Assembly (NCBI GenBank): GCA_964495375.1
Contig: CAZBWM010000022.1
Location: 12,928 to 76,927, forward strand
DNA from: JAIESQ01 sp964495375
GTDB lineage: Bacteria > Planctomycetota > Planctomycetia > Pirellulales > JAEUIK01
Length of the DNA: 64,000 nucleotides
Reading direction: 5' to 3'
Part shown: in pieces, positions 53,510-62,581 of the stretch
Position numbering within the stretch: the first letter of the stretch is position 1
Layout: the number at the start of each line of letters is the position of its first letter
Position numbers and translations under genes: made by a program
The notes under the pieces: generated by a model
The model's input: the letters and a program-made list of their open reading frames with translations, nothing else
Database searches by the model: none
Told to the model about the DNA's origin: nothing

Positions 53510-56029
53510 ATGCTCGCTTATCGCTCGGCCGCGCGCTGGCTGTTGATCGCTGGACTATTCATCTCCGTGGCTCGCGTCGGATCGCCCGCGCTGGCGGCCG
53601 ACGCCGCGCCGGCCACCACGACCGGTACCGTGAAGTACGAACCGCCGGCCGACGAGCAGGGGATCCCCGATTTCTTCCGGCTGTCGGCGCACTCGTTCGA
53701 CTTCGAGATGAAGCCGCTACCGTCGAGCTCGTCGAAGATCGCGGTCTCCGAAGTCACCTTCCCTTCGCCGATGACGACGCCTCACCCTAACAACAACACA
53801 GTCCACACCGAGTTCTTTCGGCCGAAGGCGCCTGGCAAATATCCCGGCGTGATCGTGCTGCACATTCTCGGCGGTGACTTCGATCTGGCCCGACTCGTCG
53901 CCCGGCAGTTGGCCACGAACAACGTGGCGGCCCTGTTCCTCAAGCTGCCCTACTACGGCCCGCGCGAGCAGCCCGGCGTTGATGTCAAGATGATCTCCGC
54001 CGATCCGCAGCAAACCGTGCTCGGCTTCAAGCAGGCCGTGGTCGACATTCGCCAGGCCACCGCGTGGCTCGGCGCCCAGCCCGAAGTTGATCCCGAGCAA
54101 TTGGGCATCACGGGCATCAGCCTGGGCGGTATCACCGGCGCGCTCGCGTTCACGGCTGAGCCCCGTTTCAAGAAGGCATTCTTGATGCTGGCCGGCGGCG
54201 ACATCGCGCGGATTGGCGCCGAATCGCCCGAGGCCAAGGAGATTCTCGGCGACTGGACCTCGAAGGGGGGCACGCTCGAAGAGTTGGTCGAGATCATCCG
54301 CCCGATCGATCCGGTCACGTACGGCTCGAATATCCGTGGCCGGCAAGTGGTGATGTTCAACGCCAGCCACGACGAGATCGTGCCGCCCGCTTGCACTGAA
54401 GCGCTCTGGAAGGCCTTTGGTGAGCCGGAGATCAAGTGGGTCAATGCGGGCCACTACACGGCCGCTCGTTATATCCTGGGCGCGCTAACGCGCTGCACCA
54501 AGCTGTTTCAAGAGGCCCCCGTCGCGGCGCACTTGAAGAAGGCCGGCGGACGCCAGTCGGCGAAGGAACGGAGTTCGAAAATGCGATTCTCCCAGCGCAC
54601 GCTACAAGCGCTTAGTGCGCTCGTCGTGGCGTTGCTCCCATTTGGCATCGCACACCGCGCGATCGCCGCGGAACCAGTCAAGACGACAGCGCGCCCCAAC
54701 GTGCTGTTCATCGCCGTCGACGACTTGAACCATTGGGTCGGCTATCTCGGGCGGAATCCGCAGACGATCACGCCCAACATCGATCGCCTGGCCGGCCGCG
54801 GCGTGCGTTTCACGCGCAGTTATTGCGCGGCGCCGGTCTGCAACCCATCGCGGGCTTCGCTGATGAGCGGCCTGCGCCCCGCGACGACGGGCGTCTACAG
54901 CAACGGCGACGATTGGCGCAACGTTGTCCCCCCCGAGCGCACGCTGCTGACCACCTTTCGACAGGCGGGCTACTACGTCTGCGGCGCCGGCAAGATCTAT
55001 CACGGCGCCTTCGAGCGCCGCAGCGAGTGGGACGACTACCTTGAACGGGCCAAGACCGATCCCAAGCCGACCGGCGACGGCGGAGTCGGCGGCATCCGCT
55101 TCGCCCCCTTGGATTGCCGCGATGAGGACCTGCTCGACTGGCATAGCGTTGAGTATGGAATCCGGCAGTTGAGGCAGCGCCGCGAGGAGCCGCTGTTTCT
55201 GGCGGTCGGTTTGCACAAGCCGCACATGCCTTGGAACGTGCCGCGCAAGTATTACGACATGCATCCGCTAGATAAGATCGAGCTGCCGCCGACTAAGCCC
55301 GACGATCTGGCGGACGTGCCCCCCGCCGGCGTCGAGATGGCGCGCCCGGCCGGCGACCACCAGGCAATCGTTGAGTCGGGGCGCTGGAAAGAGGCGGTGC
55401 AAGGCTACCTGGCCGCGATTTCCTACACCGACATGCTGATCGGCCGGCTGATCGAGGCGTTCGATAAATCTCCTTATCGCGACGACACGATCATTGTCTT
55501 CTGGGGGGACCACGGCTGGCATCTCGGCGAGAAGGAGCACTGGCGCAAGTTCGCGCTCTGGGAAGAAGCGACGCGCGCGCCGCTGATTTGGGTGGCGCCG
55601 GGCGTCACGCAGCCTGGCGGCGTCTGCGAGCGCACCGTCGACTTCATGTCGATCTATCCCACGCTCACCGACCTGGCCGGCATCGCCACACCGGCACACG
55701 TCGAAGGGAAGAGCATTCGCACGCTCTTGGCCGATCCGTCGGCCCCGTGGTCGCAGCCGGCCGTCACCACGTTCGGCTACGGCAACCACGCCGCGCGCAG
55801 CGAAGGCTGGCGCTACATCCGTTACGAGAATGGCGACGAAGAGCTGTACGACGAAGCCAGCGATCCTTACGAGTGGACGAACCTCGCCGATCAAGCCGAG
55901 TTCGCCGAGCGTAAGGCTGCTTTGGCTACAAATTTTCCGAGCGGTGGGGCTCCGCCCGTCGAAGGCAAACAGCGCGGCCGCAAGAAAGCCCGGCGAGCGG
56001 AACGGGCAGCAGCAGCGGACAGCGAGTGA
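53510..56029 (+). CDS. Alpha/beta hydrolase fused in frame to a sulfatase
   Basis: An uninterrupted frame of 839 residues. The first part (residues 1-357, with a signal peptide near 10-30) is an alpha/beta hydrolase with nucleophile elbow GISLGG (Ser204), a late HDEIVPP and a GHYTAA histidine. The second part (residues 358-839) is a type I sulfatase with formylglycine site CNPSRAS (Cys444), DDLNHW metal ligands near its start and GDHGWHLGEKEHW. The second part begins with its own Met, hydrophobic leader and signal cleavage region and has a purine-rich AAGGAACGGAG stretch upstream. The fusion may thus be a lost stop codon between two genes, or translation may start twice. Confidence 0.85.
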   Translation: MLAYRSAARWLLIAGLFISVARVGSPALAADAAPATTTGTVKYEPPADEQGIPDFFRLSAHSFDFEMKPLPSSSSKIAVSEVTFPSPMTTPHPNNNTVHTEFFRPKAPGKYPGVIVLHILGGDFDLARLVARQLATNNVAALFLKLPYYGPREQPGVDVKMISADPQQTVLGFKQAVVDIRQATAWLGAQPEVDPEQLGITGISLGGITGALAFTAEPRFKKAFLMLAGGDIARIGAESPEAKEILGDWTSKGGTLEELVEIIRPIDPVTYGSNIRGRQVVMFNASHDEIVPPACTEALWKAFGEPEIKWVNAGHYTAARYILGALTRCTKLFQEAPVAAHLKKAGGRQSAKERSSKMRFSQRTLQALSALVVALLPFGIAHRAIAAEPVKTTARPNVLFIAVDDLNHWVGYLGRNPQTITPNIDRLAGRGVRFTRSYCAAPVCNPSRASLMSGLRPATTGVYSNGDDWRNVVPPERTLLTTFRQAGYYVCGAGKIYHGAFERRSEWDDYLERAKTDPKPTGDGGVGGIRFAPLDCRDEDLLDWHSVEYGIRQLRQRREEPLFLAVGLHKPHMPWNVPRKYYDMHPLDKIELPPTKPDDLADVPPAGVEMARPAGDHQAIVESGRWKEAVQGYLAAISYTDMLIGRLIEAFDKSPYRDDTIIVFWGDHGWHLGEKEHWRKFALWEEATRAPLIWVAPGVTQPGGVCERTVDFMSIYPTLTDLAGIATPAHVEGKSIRTLLADPSAPWSQPAVTTFGYGNHAARSEGWRYIRYENGDEELYDEASDPYEWTNLADQAEFAERKAALATNFPSGGAPPVEGKQRGRKKARRAERAAAADSE
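54581..56029 (+). other. Possible internal translation start of the sulfatase part
   Basis: The ATG at 54581 would give a 482-residue sulfatase with a typical signal peptide (LSALVVALLPFGIAHRAIA). The frame is shared with the hydrolase, so both a fusion and a separate sulfatase may be made. Confidence 0.5.
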
Positions 56030-56044
56030 TCTAGCTCGATTGAC

Positions 56045-56785
56045 CTAGACTGCCGGGTTTCGCTCGCCGACGGCGTTCGCTTCGGCTTCGATCTCCGCTT
56101 CAAAATCCCCCTCGGACGTGGTCGCGCCTGCCGACTTCAGACCCTCGAACATCCCGTCGAGCGGATAGACTTCGCGGAACTTGCCGATGATCGCGTCGTA
56201 CGGCACATCGGCCACGGGGCCATAGTCGTCGACGTACTCCATGTGCCGATTACCGGCCACGTCGAACGGGTGATAGAGCGAGTCGGTCGTGCCGTCCCAA
56301 TCGAGCGGCTTCAGGCCCGCCTTCTGGCACAAGCTGGCGTTGAAGGCCACGGTCGCCTTGACCCAGCGACCGCCGAGATAGAGCTCGTTGTAGCCGTGAT
56401 AGTAGAACAGGTCGGTCCCCATCATCTCGCGCAGCTTGCGCGTGGCCAGATGATTGCGAACCGTGGCGTACCCCAGCCGGCAGGGGATGCCATTGGCCCG
56501 GGCGGCGGCCGCCAGCAAGCACGACTTGGTGACGCACCAGCCGCGCCCCGACGTCAGCGTATCGCTCGCGCGAAAGCTCGCGCGATCGAGTCGAATGCCG
56601 TAAGCCGTGTAGCGGATACCATCGCGCACCGCGTAAAACAGCCGCAGCGCCCGGGCCGTTTCATCGCGCTCGTCGCCGACTGCTTGCCGAGCGAAATCAA
56701 CGATCGCCGGATGATCGCTGTCGATAAACCAGGTCGGCCGCAGGAATGGTTCGAGCTGCTGTGTTGAAGGGATCGTAGTCGACAT
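56045..56785 (-). CDS. Transglutaminase-like domain protein
   Basis: A 246-residue cytoplasmic protein. The catalytic triad is visible: Cys in GRGWCVTKSCLLAAAARANG, His in YYHGYNELYLGGRW and Asp in the following strand. Bacterial transglutaminase-like proteins act as cysteine proteases or amidases. The start is the ATG at 56785. It is convergent with the sulfatase gene, 15 bases after its stop. The C-terminus is Glu-rich. Confidence 0.85.
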   Translation of the reverse strand: MSTTIPSTQQLEPFLRPTWFIDSDHPAIVDFARQAVGDERDETARALRLFYAVRDGIRYTAYGIRLDRASFRASDTLTSGRGWCVTKSCLLAAAARANGIPCRLGYATVRNHLATRKLREMMGTDLFYYHGYNELYLGGRWVKATVAFNASLCQKAGLKPLDWDGTTDSLYHPFDVAGNRHMEYVDDYGPVADVPYDAIIGKFREVYPLDGMFEGLKSAGATTSEGDFEAEIEAEANAVGERNPAV

Positions 56786-56915
56786 GCGGGTTCCTTTGGG
56801 CACGGCGGCTGGCGGAGCCTCCTCATTGAACATGCAATCGTCTCGACCGGCCATAGGGTAAGATTGAGCAAAGTTGCACCAGCCGCACACGTTTCCAGCG
56901 CAAGGTTCTCTCCGC

Positions 56916-57353
56916 ATGACTTCGCCGACGACCGTTCGCGTTTCGCGCCGCTTTCTGGTCCCGGCCGACAAGGTCTTCGATGCCTGGCTCGATCCCGTGC
57001 TGCTGGGGCAATGGATGTTCGGGCCCCGGCACCGCGAAGAGCAAGTGCTGCACCTGAACGTCGACCCGCGCGTCGGCGGCGCGTTTTCGTTCCTGGTGCG
57101 GCGCCCCGGTGGCGAGGTCGACCACATCGGCACGTACCAGGAAATCAATCGACCCGAGCGGCTCGCCTTCACCTGGGGAGTCGCCGGCCAGTCAACCGAC
57201 GAGAGTGTTGTCGTAATCGACATCAAGCCGTTGGACTTTGGCTGCGAGCTGACGCTGACGCACGCCATGGACCCCAAGTGGGCCGCTTGGGCCGACCGCA
57301 CCAGAACCGGCTGGACCAAAATGATCGAAGCCCTGGCCGAGGTGCTGGGGTAG
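56916..57353 (+). CDS. SRPBCC/AHSA1-like protein
   Basis: A 145-residue protein with the AHSA1/START-like pattern: VRVSRRFLVPADKVFDAWLD, LGQWMFGP, then DPRVGGAFSF and a final TGWTKMIEALAEVL. The fold binds hydrophobic ligands or Hsp90. The start is the ATG at 56916. Function unknown. Confidence 0.86.
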   Translation: MTSPTTVRVSRRFLVPADKVFDAWLDPVLLGQWMFGPRHREEQVLHLNVDPRVGGAFSFLVRRPGGEVDHIGTYQEINRPERLAFTWGVAGQSTDESVVVIDIKPLDFGCELTLTHAMDPKWAAWADRTRTGWTKMIEALAEVLG

Positions 57354-57405
57354 CGAGTGCGTCCAAAGTTTTTGTACCGTGCGACATCATAGTCTCGCGC
57401 TTCGA

Positions 57406-58977
57406 TCACGCCCCCTGCAATCGCGCGACCAGCGCCGCGTCAACTTTCGCCCGCACCGTGCGTCGATCGAGCTTGAGTCGCCGCGCGGTCGCTTCGTAAC
57501 TCTTCGTTTCGGCGAATACCAGCGAGCAATAGCGCCGCAGCAGTTCGTCGGCGGTCAATTGCCCATCAAGCAAGGCGGCCGCGAGCTCTTCGCGCGGCGT
57601 GATGGCTGCGGTGCGCGGCTCGCCCGTCGGCGGCACATACGAGCGGCGAATCAGCACGTTCCGCAGGCACTGCTCGAGCTCGCGAATGTTGCCGGGCCAG
57701 GCGTAGTCGAGCCCCAGGTGCTCGTCGATCCAGCGGACGACTTCGTCGGCGAGCTCGGCGCCGTCGGGGCCCACCGCCCGCTGTGCGAGAAAACCGACGA
57801 GATGCCGCAACTCGGCCGGGTTGTCTTGCACGCGAGCGTGCAGCCCAGGCACTTCGATCATGTCGGAGCACAAGCGGTAGTAAAAATCCTCGCGGAAGCG
57901 GCCGGCCCGCATCTCTGCTGCCAGGTTGCGATTCGTGGCGGCGATGATCTTGCCGCGGAACTGCCGCGACTCGGTTTCGCCGATGCGGCAAAACTCGCGC
58001 GACTGCAGCATGCGCAACAGCTTCACCTGAATGCTCGAATCCAATTCGCCGATCTCATCCAAGAATACGGTCCCCAGTGGTGGGCAGACTTCTAACCAGC
58101 CTTGCCGATCGTCGACCGCCCCGGTGAACGAGCCACGCTTGTGCCCAAACAGCTCGCTCTCGATCAGCGTGGCGCTCAAGGCCGACAAGTTGATCGGGTA
58201 GAACGAGCCGACGAAGTCTTCAGTGAATCGCCCGGCCGCGGCATCGAACGGAATGTACCGCGATAGCCCGATCGCCTGGGCGACGAGCTCTTTGCCCGTG
58301 CCCGAGGGGCCGGTAACCAGCGTGGTGTAGTCGGCCATCCGCGCGAACAGCGTGCGACGGTACCGGCGCATGTCGTGCGTGAAGATCGATTCCCACACCT
58401 GCGCGCGCAACTGCACGGCGGGGCGCGAGACACCGATGATGAGCTGAAAGATATTGCCAAACGCGCGGCGAATCTGGAAGAAGCCGGCGAACAAGTGGGG
58501 CAACTGCTCGGCGAGCGTCGACGTGCCGGCGACCGGCGCGAGGTAGCGCTCCGCTTCGCCCGCCAAGGTACGAAACAACTTGCCCGCCTGGTTGCCGGCG
58601 CGGCGGCTCGTGGCCGTGGCGATCAATTCGTCGAAGCCAAAGCGATGCCGGTGATAGAGGACCGCCAAGAGCAGGTCTTCGTAGAGCGGCAGTTCGCTGG
58701 TGTACGTGTCGGGATGGCGCGCGAGCCGCTCGCGGGCACGTTCGAGCGCGGCTTCGCTGCGCTCGAGCACGCGCTGCAGGTTGGGATGATCGTGCTCGTC
58801 CTCGTAGCGCACGTTCCAGTCGGAGAGGTGCGCGTCGAAGTCGGCCCCCAATACGGCCTGCTCGCAGACAATCCGCTCGGGCAAAAACGGATTGCAGTGG
58901 GCCAGCCCGGCGACCGCTTCGACGAACCGCGTTTCGCTGGCATTGAAGAGGGGCATGAGATGTTGTCCCGGTTCCAT
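57406..58977 (-). CDS. Sigma-54-dependent transcriptional activator with unusual N-terminus
   Basis: A 523-residue protein. Residues about 215-440 are the AAA+ domain of bacterial enhancer-binding proteins: Walker A GPSGTGKE near 222, GSFTGA in the sigma-54 contact loop near 281 (Ser instead of the usual Ala), Walker B GTVFLDEIGELD and the arginine-finger region. The C-terminus is a Fis-like helix-turn-helix (SYEATARRLKLDRRTVRAKV). The first 200 residues are helical and match no response-regulator, GAF or PAS domain I recognise. It is transcribed divergently from the VIT/VWA gene, which may be its target. Confidence 0.9.
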   Translation of the reverse strand: MEPGQHLMPLFNASETRFVEAVAGLAHCNPFLPERIVCEQAVLGADFDAHLSDWNVRYEDEHDHPNLQRVLERSEAALERARERLARHPDTYTSELPLYEDLLLAVLYHRHRFGFDELIATATSRRAGNQAGKLFRTLAGEAERYLAPVAGTSTLAEQLPHLFAGFFQIRRAFGNIFQLIIGVSRPAVQLRAQVWESIFTHDMRRYRRTLFARMADYTTLVTGPSGTGKELVAQAIGLSRYIPFDAAAGRFTEDFVGSFYPINLSALSATLIESELFGHKRGSFTGAVDDRQGWLEVCPPLGTVFLDEIGELDSSIQVKLLRMLQSREFCRIGETESRQFRGKIIAATNRNLAAEMRAGRFREDFYYRLCSDMIEVPGLHARVQDNPAELRHLVGFLAQRAVGPDGAELADEVVRWIDEHLGLDYAWPGNIRELEQCLRNVLIRRSYVPPTGEPRTAAITPREELAAALLDGQLTADELLRRYCSLVFAETKSYEATARRLKLDRRTVRAKVDAALVARLQGA

Positions 58978-58988
58978 TTGCGGCGACG

Positions 58989-59025
58989 ACTATACATCCA
59001 ATGTACATCGACCGGACACTGGATG
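58989..59025. promoter_or_regulatory. Inverted repeat and minus-strand -10 in the sigma-54 activator upstream region
   Basis: CATCCAATGT (58995-59004) and ACACTGGATG (59016-59025) form a 9-of-10 inverted repeat, a candidate activator-binding site. TATAGT (complement of 58989-58994) overlaps it and could be the -10 of the activator gene itself, giving a 5-base leader. Confidence 0.4.
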
Positions 59026-59117
59026 CTCACAGCCAACCCGTCACGCCGTGAGTCGCCATGGACCACAAATCTACGCAAGTGATTGCTGACATGCATCTTA
59101 CGCAATATCAAGCAGCC

Positions 59118-59135
59118 TTGGCACGCGATGTGAGT
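59118..59135 (+). promoter_or_regulatory. Candidate -24/-12 (sigma-54) promoter of the VIT/VWA gene
   Basis: TTGGCACG at 59118-59125 matches the -24 element. The -12 position has TGTGA instead of the TTGCA consensus, so the match is partial. It would start transcription near 59145, 52 bases before the ATG at 59197 and about 120-150 bases from the inverted repeat at 58995. Confidence 0.4.
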
Positions 59136-59196
59136 TAGCTGCCCGCCAGCTCGATCAATTTCGATCGTGCACAGTCCTCGCTTTAGGAGCATTGCC

Positions 59197-61422
59197 ATGA
59201 ACAGCGCGTCGAACACTTCGACCGCCTGGAAACGAAGGCTCAAGGCCGCCCTGGCCGCGTTGGCCCTGGTCGCACTCACCCTGGGGGCCACGGCCGCGCG
59301 TTGCCGGGCCGCCGGAATGTTGATCGCCGACGGCGGGCTCGGCGGCGTTCTCGAAATCCAGCAGCAGGATGTCCACGTCACCATCAACAACGGCGTGGCC
59401 GTCACCGAAGTCGAACAGGTCTTCAAGAACACCGAACCGCGGATCGTCGAAGCGCTCTACACCTTCCCCGTACCGACGCGGGCGTCGATCGCCAACTTCA
59501 GCATGTGGATCAACGGGAAGGAAATGGTCGGCGAAGTCGTCGAGAAGGAACGGGCTCGACAGATCTACGAAAGCTACAAGGTACAGAAGCGCGATCCCGG
59601 CTTGCTCGAGCAAGTCGATTATAAGCGCTTCGAGATGCGAATCTTCCCGATCGCGGCCGAGGCCGAACAACGCGTGCGCGTCGTCTACTATCAGGAGCTC
59701 GAGTTCGATCACGATCGGGCCACCTACGTCTATCCGCTGGCCACGAACACCGCGGCCGCGGCCAACGCCACGACCAAGGGGCGCTTCTCCTTTTCGCTCG
59801 ACGTGAAAAGCGCCGTCCCCATCAGCGGGCTAAAGAGCCCGTCGCACGCCGGGCAGTTTGTCGTCGTCGCCAATGCCGACCCGCACTACTGGCAGGCCAG
59901 CCTGGAAACGGCGGGCGGCGACCTCTCGCGCGACGTGGTGATTAACTACGCCGTCGAGAAGCCGCATACAGGCGTCGATCTCATCACCTCGAAGCAGAAA
60001 GGGGAAGACGGTTACTTCCAGCTCACAGTCACCGCTGGCCAGGAGCTCGAAAGCAAGCTCAAGGGGAGCGACTACGTGTTCGTGGTCGACATCTCGGGAA
60101 GCATGGTCAACGACGGCAAGCTGGCCGTGTCGCGCGACGCCGTGGGAGCGTTCGTGCGAGAATTGGGCGAAGACGACCGCTTCGAGCTGATCACGTTCAA
60201 CATCGCGGCCACACCGTTGTTCCGCGCCAGCACCCCGGTGACGGCCGAGAGCCAGAACACCGCCATCGAGTTTCTGCGCACCCAGCAAGCGGTTGGCGGC
60301 ACCATGCTGCGCCCCGCTATCGAGGCTGCGTATCGCTACTACGACAACGATCGGCAGTTGAACGTCGTAGTACTGTCCGACGGTATGACCCAGCAGGGAG
60401 AACAGAGCGAGTTGCTGTCGCTGATCGCCCAGCGTCCTTCAGGAGCCAGCGTCTTCTGCGTCGGCGTGGGGAATGAAGTCAATCGTCCGCTGTTGAATCA
60501 GCTCGCCTCGGAGACGGGCGGATTGGCCGCGTTTCTTTCGGCGGGAGACGATTTCCCGGCTCAGGCTCAGGCGTTTCGCCGCAAGCTGACGCGACCGGCC
60601 GCCCGCAACCTGAAGGTCGCGCTCGCAGGCACTGAGGTCTACGATGTCGAGCCGCAGACGCTCCCCAATTTGTTTCACGGCCAGCCGATCCGGATCTATG
60701 GCCGCTACAAGCAGAGTGGTCCGGCGAAGCTGCAGCTTTCGGCCGAGGTGCTCGGCGCGCCCTTTACGCAAGCAGTTGACGTCACGCTACCGCCGCAAGA
60801 CGACAGCAACCCTGAGATCGAGCGGATGTGGGCGCTTTACCGCGTCGAGCGGTTGATGGGGCAGGATCGGCGGACCGGCTCGCGTGGCGGGTTCGACGAG
60901 ATCGTCCGACTCTGCGAAGGGTACTCGATCGCCAGCGAGTACGCGTCGTTCATCGTGTTGGAGAACGACGCCGAGTTCCGGCGCTGGAAGATCGAGCGTC
61001 GCAACGTGACGCGGGTGGGCCGCGATCGCCGGGCACAAGCCGCGGTACGCGAACAACTGGCGGAACTGCGCCGGCAAACGGCCGAGCGCGTGGGACCAAC
61101 CCCGGCCGAGAAGTTGGCCAGTGCGTCCGCGAAACCAGATGCCACGACGCAGTCGCCGACTGCGACGCCGACCGAGTTGGCGCAGGCCAATCCGGTGACA
61201 CCAACGAGTAGCCCGACGCCTGAGATGCAACGCAGTATGCCGGGGCCGACCGTGGTTGATGGCTCGTCGAACGATTCGTCCGGCAGCAGTTCAGGGGGCA
61301 GCTCCGGCGGTGGTGGTGCGATCGACCCGGTCACCGCGCTGGTGGCCGCAGGTATGGGGCTGGCTGGTTGGGGTGCGCGACGACGACGCTCGCCCGGCGG
61401 CCTGCGATCGCGGACGAAGTAG
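59197..61422 (+). CDS. VIT and VWA domain protein with GlyGly-CTERM-like C-terminus
   Basis: A 741-residue secreted protein. Signal peptide about 12-38; a VIT domain follows (QQDVHVTINNGVAVTEVEQV and VEKERARQIYESYKVQKRDP, about 50-165); a VWA domain with the MIDAS motif DISGSM near 298 spans about 290-465. After a Thr/Pro-rich linker the C-terminus reads SSGGSSGGGG (about 699-708), a 17-residue hydrophobic segment (DPVTALVAAGMGLAGW) and RRRR, the layout of GlyGly-CTERM signals. The start at 59197 has a TAGGAGC site. The likely processing enzyme is encoded next door at 61858. Confidence 0.88.
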   Translation: MNSASNTSTAWKRRLKAALAALALVALTLGATAARCRAAGMLIADGGLGGVLEIQQQDVHVTINNGVAVTEVEQVFKNTEPRIVEALYTFPVPTRASIANFSMWINGKEMVGEVVEKERARQIYESYKVQKRDPGLLEQVDYKRFEMRIFPIAAEAEQRVRVVYYQELEFDHDRATYVYPLATNTAAAANATTKGRFSFSLDVKSAVPISGLKSPSHAGQFVVVANADPHYWQASLETAGGDLSRDVVINYAVEKPHTGVDLITSKQKGEDGYFQLTVTAGQELESKLKGSDYVFVVDISGSMVNDGKLAVSRDAVGAFVRELGEDDRFELITFNIAATPLFRASTPVTAESQNTAIEFLRTQQAVGGTMLRPAIEAAYRYYDNDRQLNVVVLSDGMTQQGEQSELLSLIAQRPSGASVFCVGVGNEVNRPLLNQLASETGGLAAFLSAGDDFPAQAQAFRRKLTRPAARNLKVALAGTEVYDVEPQTLPNLFHGQPIRIYGRYKQSGPAKLQLSAEVLGAPFTQAVDVTLPPQDDSNPEIERMWALYRVERLMGQDRRTGSRGGFDEIVRLCEGYSIASEYASFIVLENDAEFRRWKIERRNVTRVGRDRRAQAAVREQLAELRRQTAERVGPTPAEKLASASAKPDATTQSPTATPTELAQANPVTPTSSPTPEMQRSMPGPTVVDGSSNDSSGSSSGGSSGGGGAIDPVTALVAAGMGLAGWGARRRRSPGGLRSRTK

Positions 61423-61857
61423 TCCGGTAGTGAAAGTTTGCGGGCGGGGCAGGTTGCTGTTGTGGTTTGGGGCAGAGTACTGCCGTGGTTTGGGGCGGGG
61501 TACCGCCGTGGGCTGCCTGGGAGTGAAGACATGGGCTTCCCAGCGCAGCCCACGGCTTCTTGCTAGATACCGCCTTAAACCAGCATGGAGCCAATGTCAG
61601 GTGCCAATCAAGACCGTTCCGCTTCTGAACCGTGCAAGATGGGTGGCCCAGCCGCTTGCCGGCTGGGTCGCGAAGCGACAAGAAGCCTTTCTGAAATCGA
61701 CTTCGTGCGAGCGGACCGCGTGGCAAGATTTGCTTCTTGTGGCTGCGCCACCCGGCTGCGAGCAGCCGGGCCACCCAGATCGACAGGTTAAAGGCGCTGA
61801 GTAGCAACCGGCCAGGACTTGAATCCGCTTTCAGCGCCAACACGAGGAAACATTGAG
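61423..61857. other. Intergenic region with repeat between the VIT/VWA and rhombosortase genes
   Basis: It holds two short direct repeats of a TGGTTTGGGGC motif (61460-61500), a GTGGGCTGC..GCAGCCCAC inverted repeat (61508-61551) and copy C of the GGGTGGCCC element. No gene supported. Confidence 0.5.
61640..61777 (+). repeat. Dispersed palindromic element, family GGGTGGCCC, copy C (most complete)
   Basis: Two terminal hairpins: CCCAGCCG-CTTGC-CGGCTGGG at the left and CCCGGCTGC-GA-GCAGCCGGG at the right, with outer GGGTGGC and GCCACCC. Between them lies an inner pair, GCGACAAGAAGCC and CTTCTTGTGGCTGCG. The same plan is seen in copies A and B. Confidence 0.8.
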
Positions 61858-62523
61858 ATGTACAACGCTCAACTCGAAAACCGCCCAAGACAATGGTCGC
61901 GAGTACACAACTTCCCAATTTGCACGGCCGCACTCACGCTGTCGGCGATCGGCATTTGGCTGGTTCCCGGTGCGAGTGAGCTGTTTGAGTATCGTCGCGA
62001 GGTAATTGCCTCGGGCGAATTCTGGCGCGCCATCACCGGGCACGTGACGCACTGGAACGCCGATCACCTGCTGTGGGACGCCGTCATGTTCGCGGTGCTC
62101 GGAGCGTTGATCGAACGGACAAGTCGCCGAGCGTTTTTGGCAACGTGCGCAGTCTCGGCCGCGGCCATTTTCGCGACGCTTTGGTTCTGCCGGCCGGGGC
62201 TGGAACTTTATCGCGGACTGAGCGGCGTCGACTCGGCACTGTTTGTGTTTCAGGCCGGCTGGCTGGTACGCGAAGCGCTCGTAGAACGTCGTCGCGCGGC
62301 CGCGCTCGTACCGACAGTCGCGCTCGCAGGCTTCGCCGCCAAGATCGGCTATGAGCTGGTGACCGGCGCCACGTTGTTCGTCGACTCGGCCGCCGCGGGC
62401 TTCGCCCCCTTACCGCTGGCCCACGTGATCGGCGCCGCGGTGGGGTTGATGATGCTCGGCATGCCCCGTCTATTTAAATTCCTATCAGATGTGTCAACAT
62501 GTAGGCGGGCAGCTAACGCTTGA
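61858..62523 (+). CDS. Rhombosortase-like rhomboid protease
   Basis: A 221-residue integral membrane protein of about six helices. The rhomboid catalytic serine is Ser122 in YRGLSGVDSALF (GxSG) and the histidine is His189 in LPLAHVIGAAVG. ITGHVTHWNADHLLWDAVMF and GALIER agree with the rhombosortase subfamily (RrtA), which processes GlyGly-CTERM proteins. The ATG at 61858 has a GAGGAAA site. It follows the VIT/VWA gene with that type of tail, separated by a repeat-rich 435-base gap. Confidence 0.82.
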   Translation: MYNAQLENRPRQWSRVHNFPICTAALTLSAIGIWLVPGASELFEYRREVIASGEFWRAITGHVTHWNADHLLWDAVMFAVLGALIERTSRRAFLATCAVSAAAIFATLWFCRPGLELYRGLSGVDSALFVFQAGWLVREALVERRRAAALVPTVALAGFAAKIGYELVTGATLFVDSAAAGFAPLPLAHVIGAAVGLMMLGMPRLFKFLSDVSTCRRAANA

Positions 62524-62581
62524 CGAGATATCATCAAGCACCCTTAAAGGTGTTCACTAGAGTTGAATGCGAGAGGGAGCT

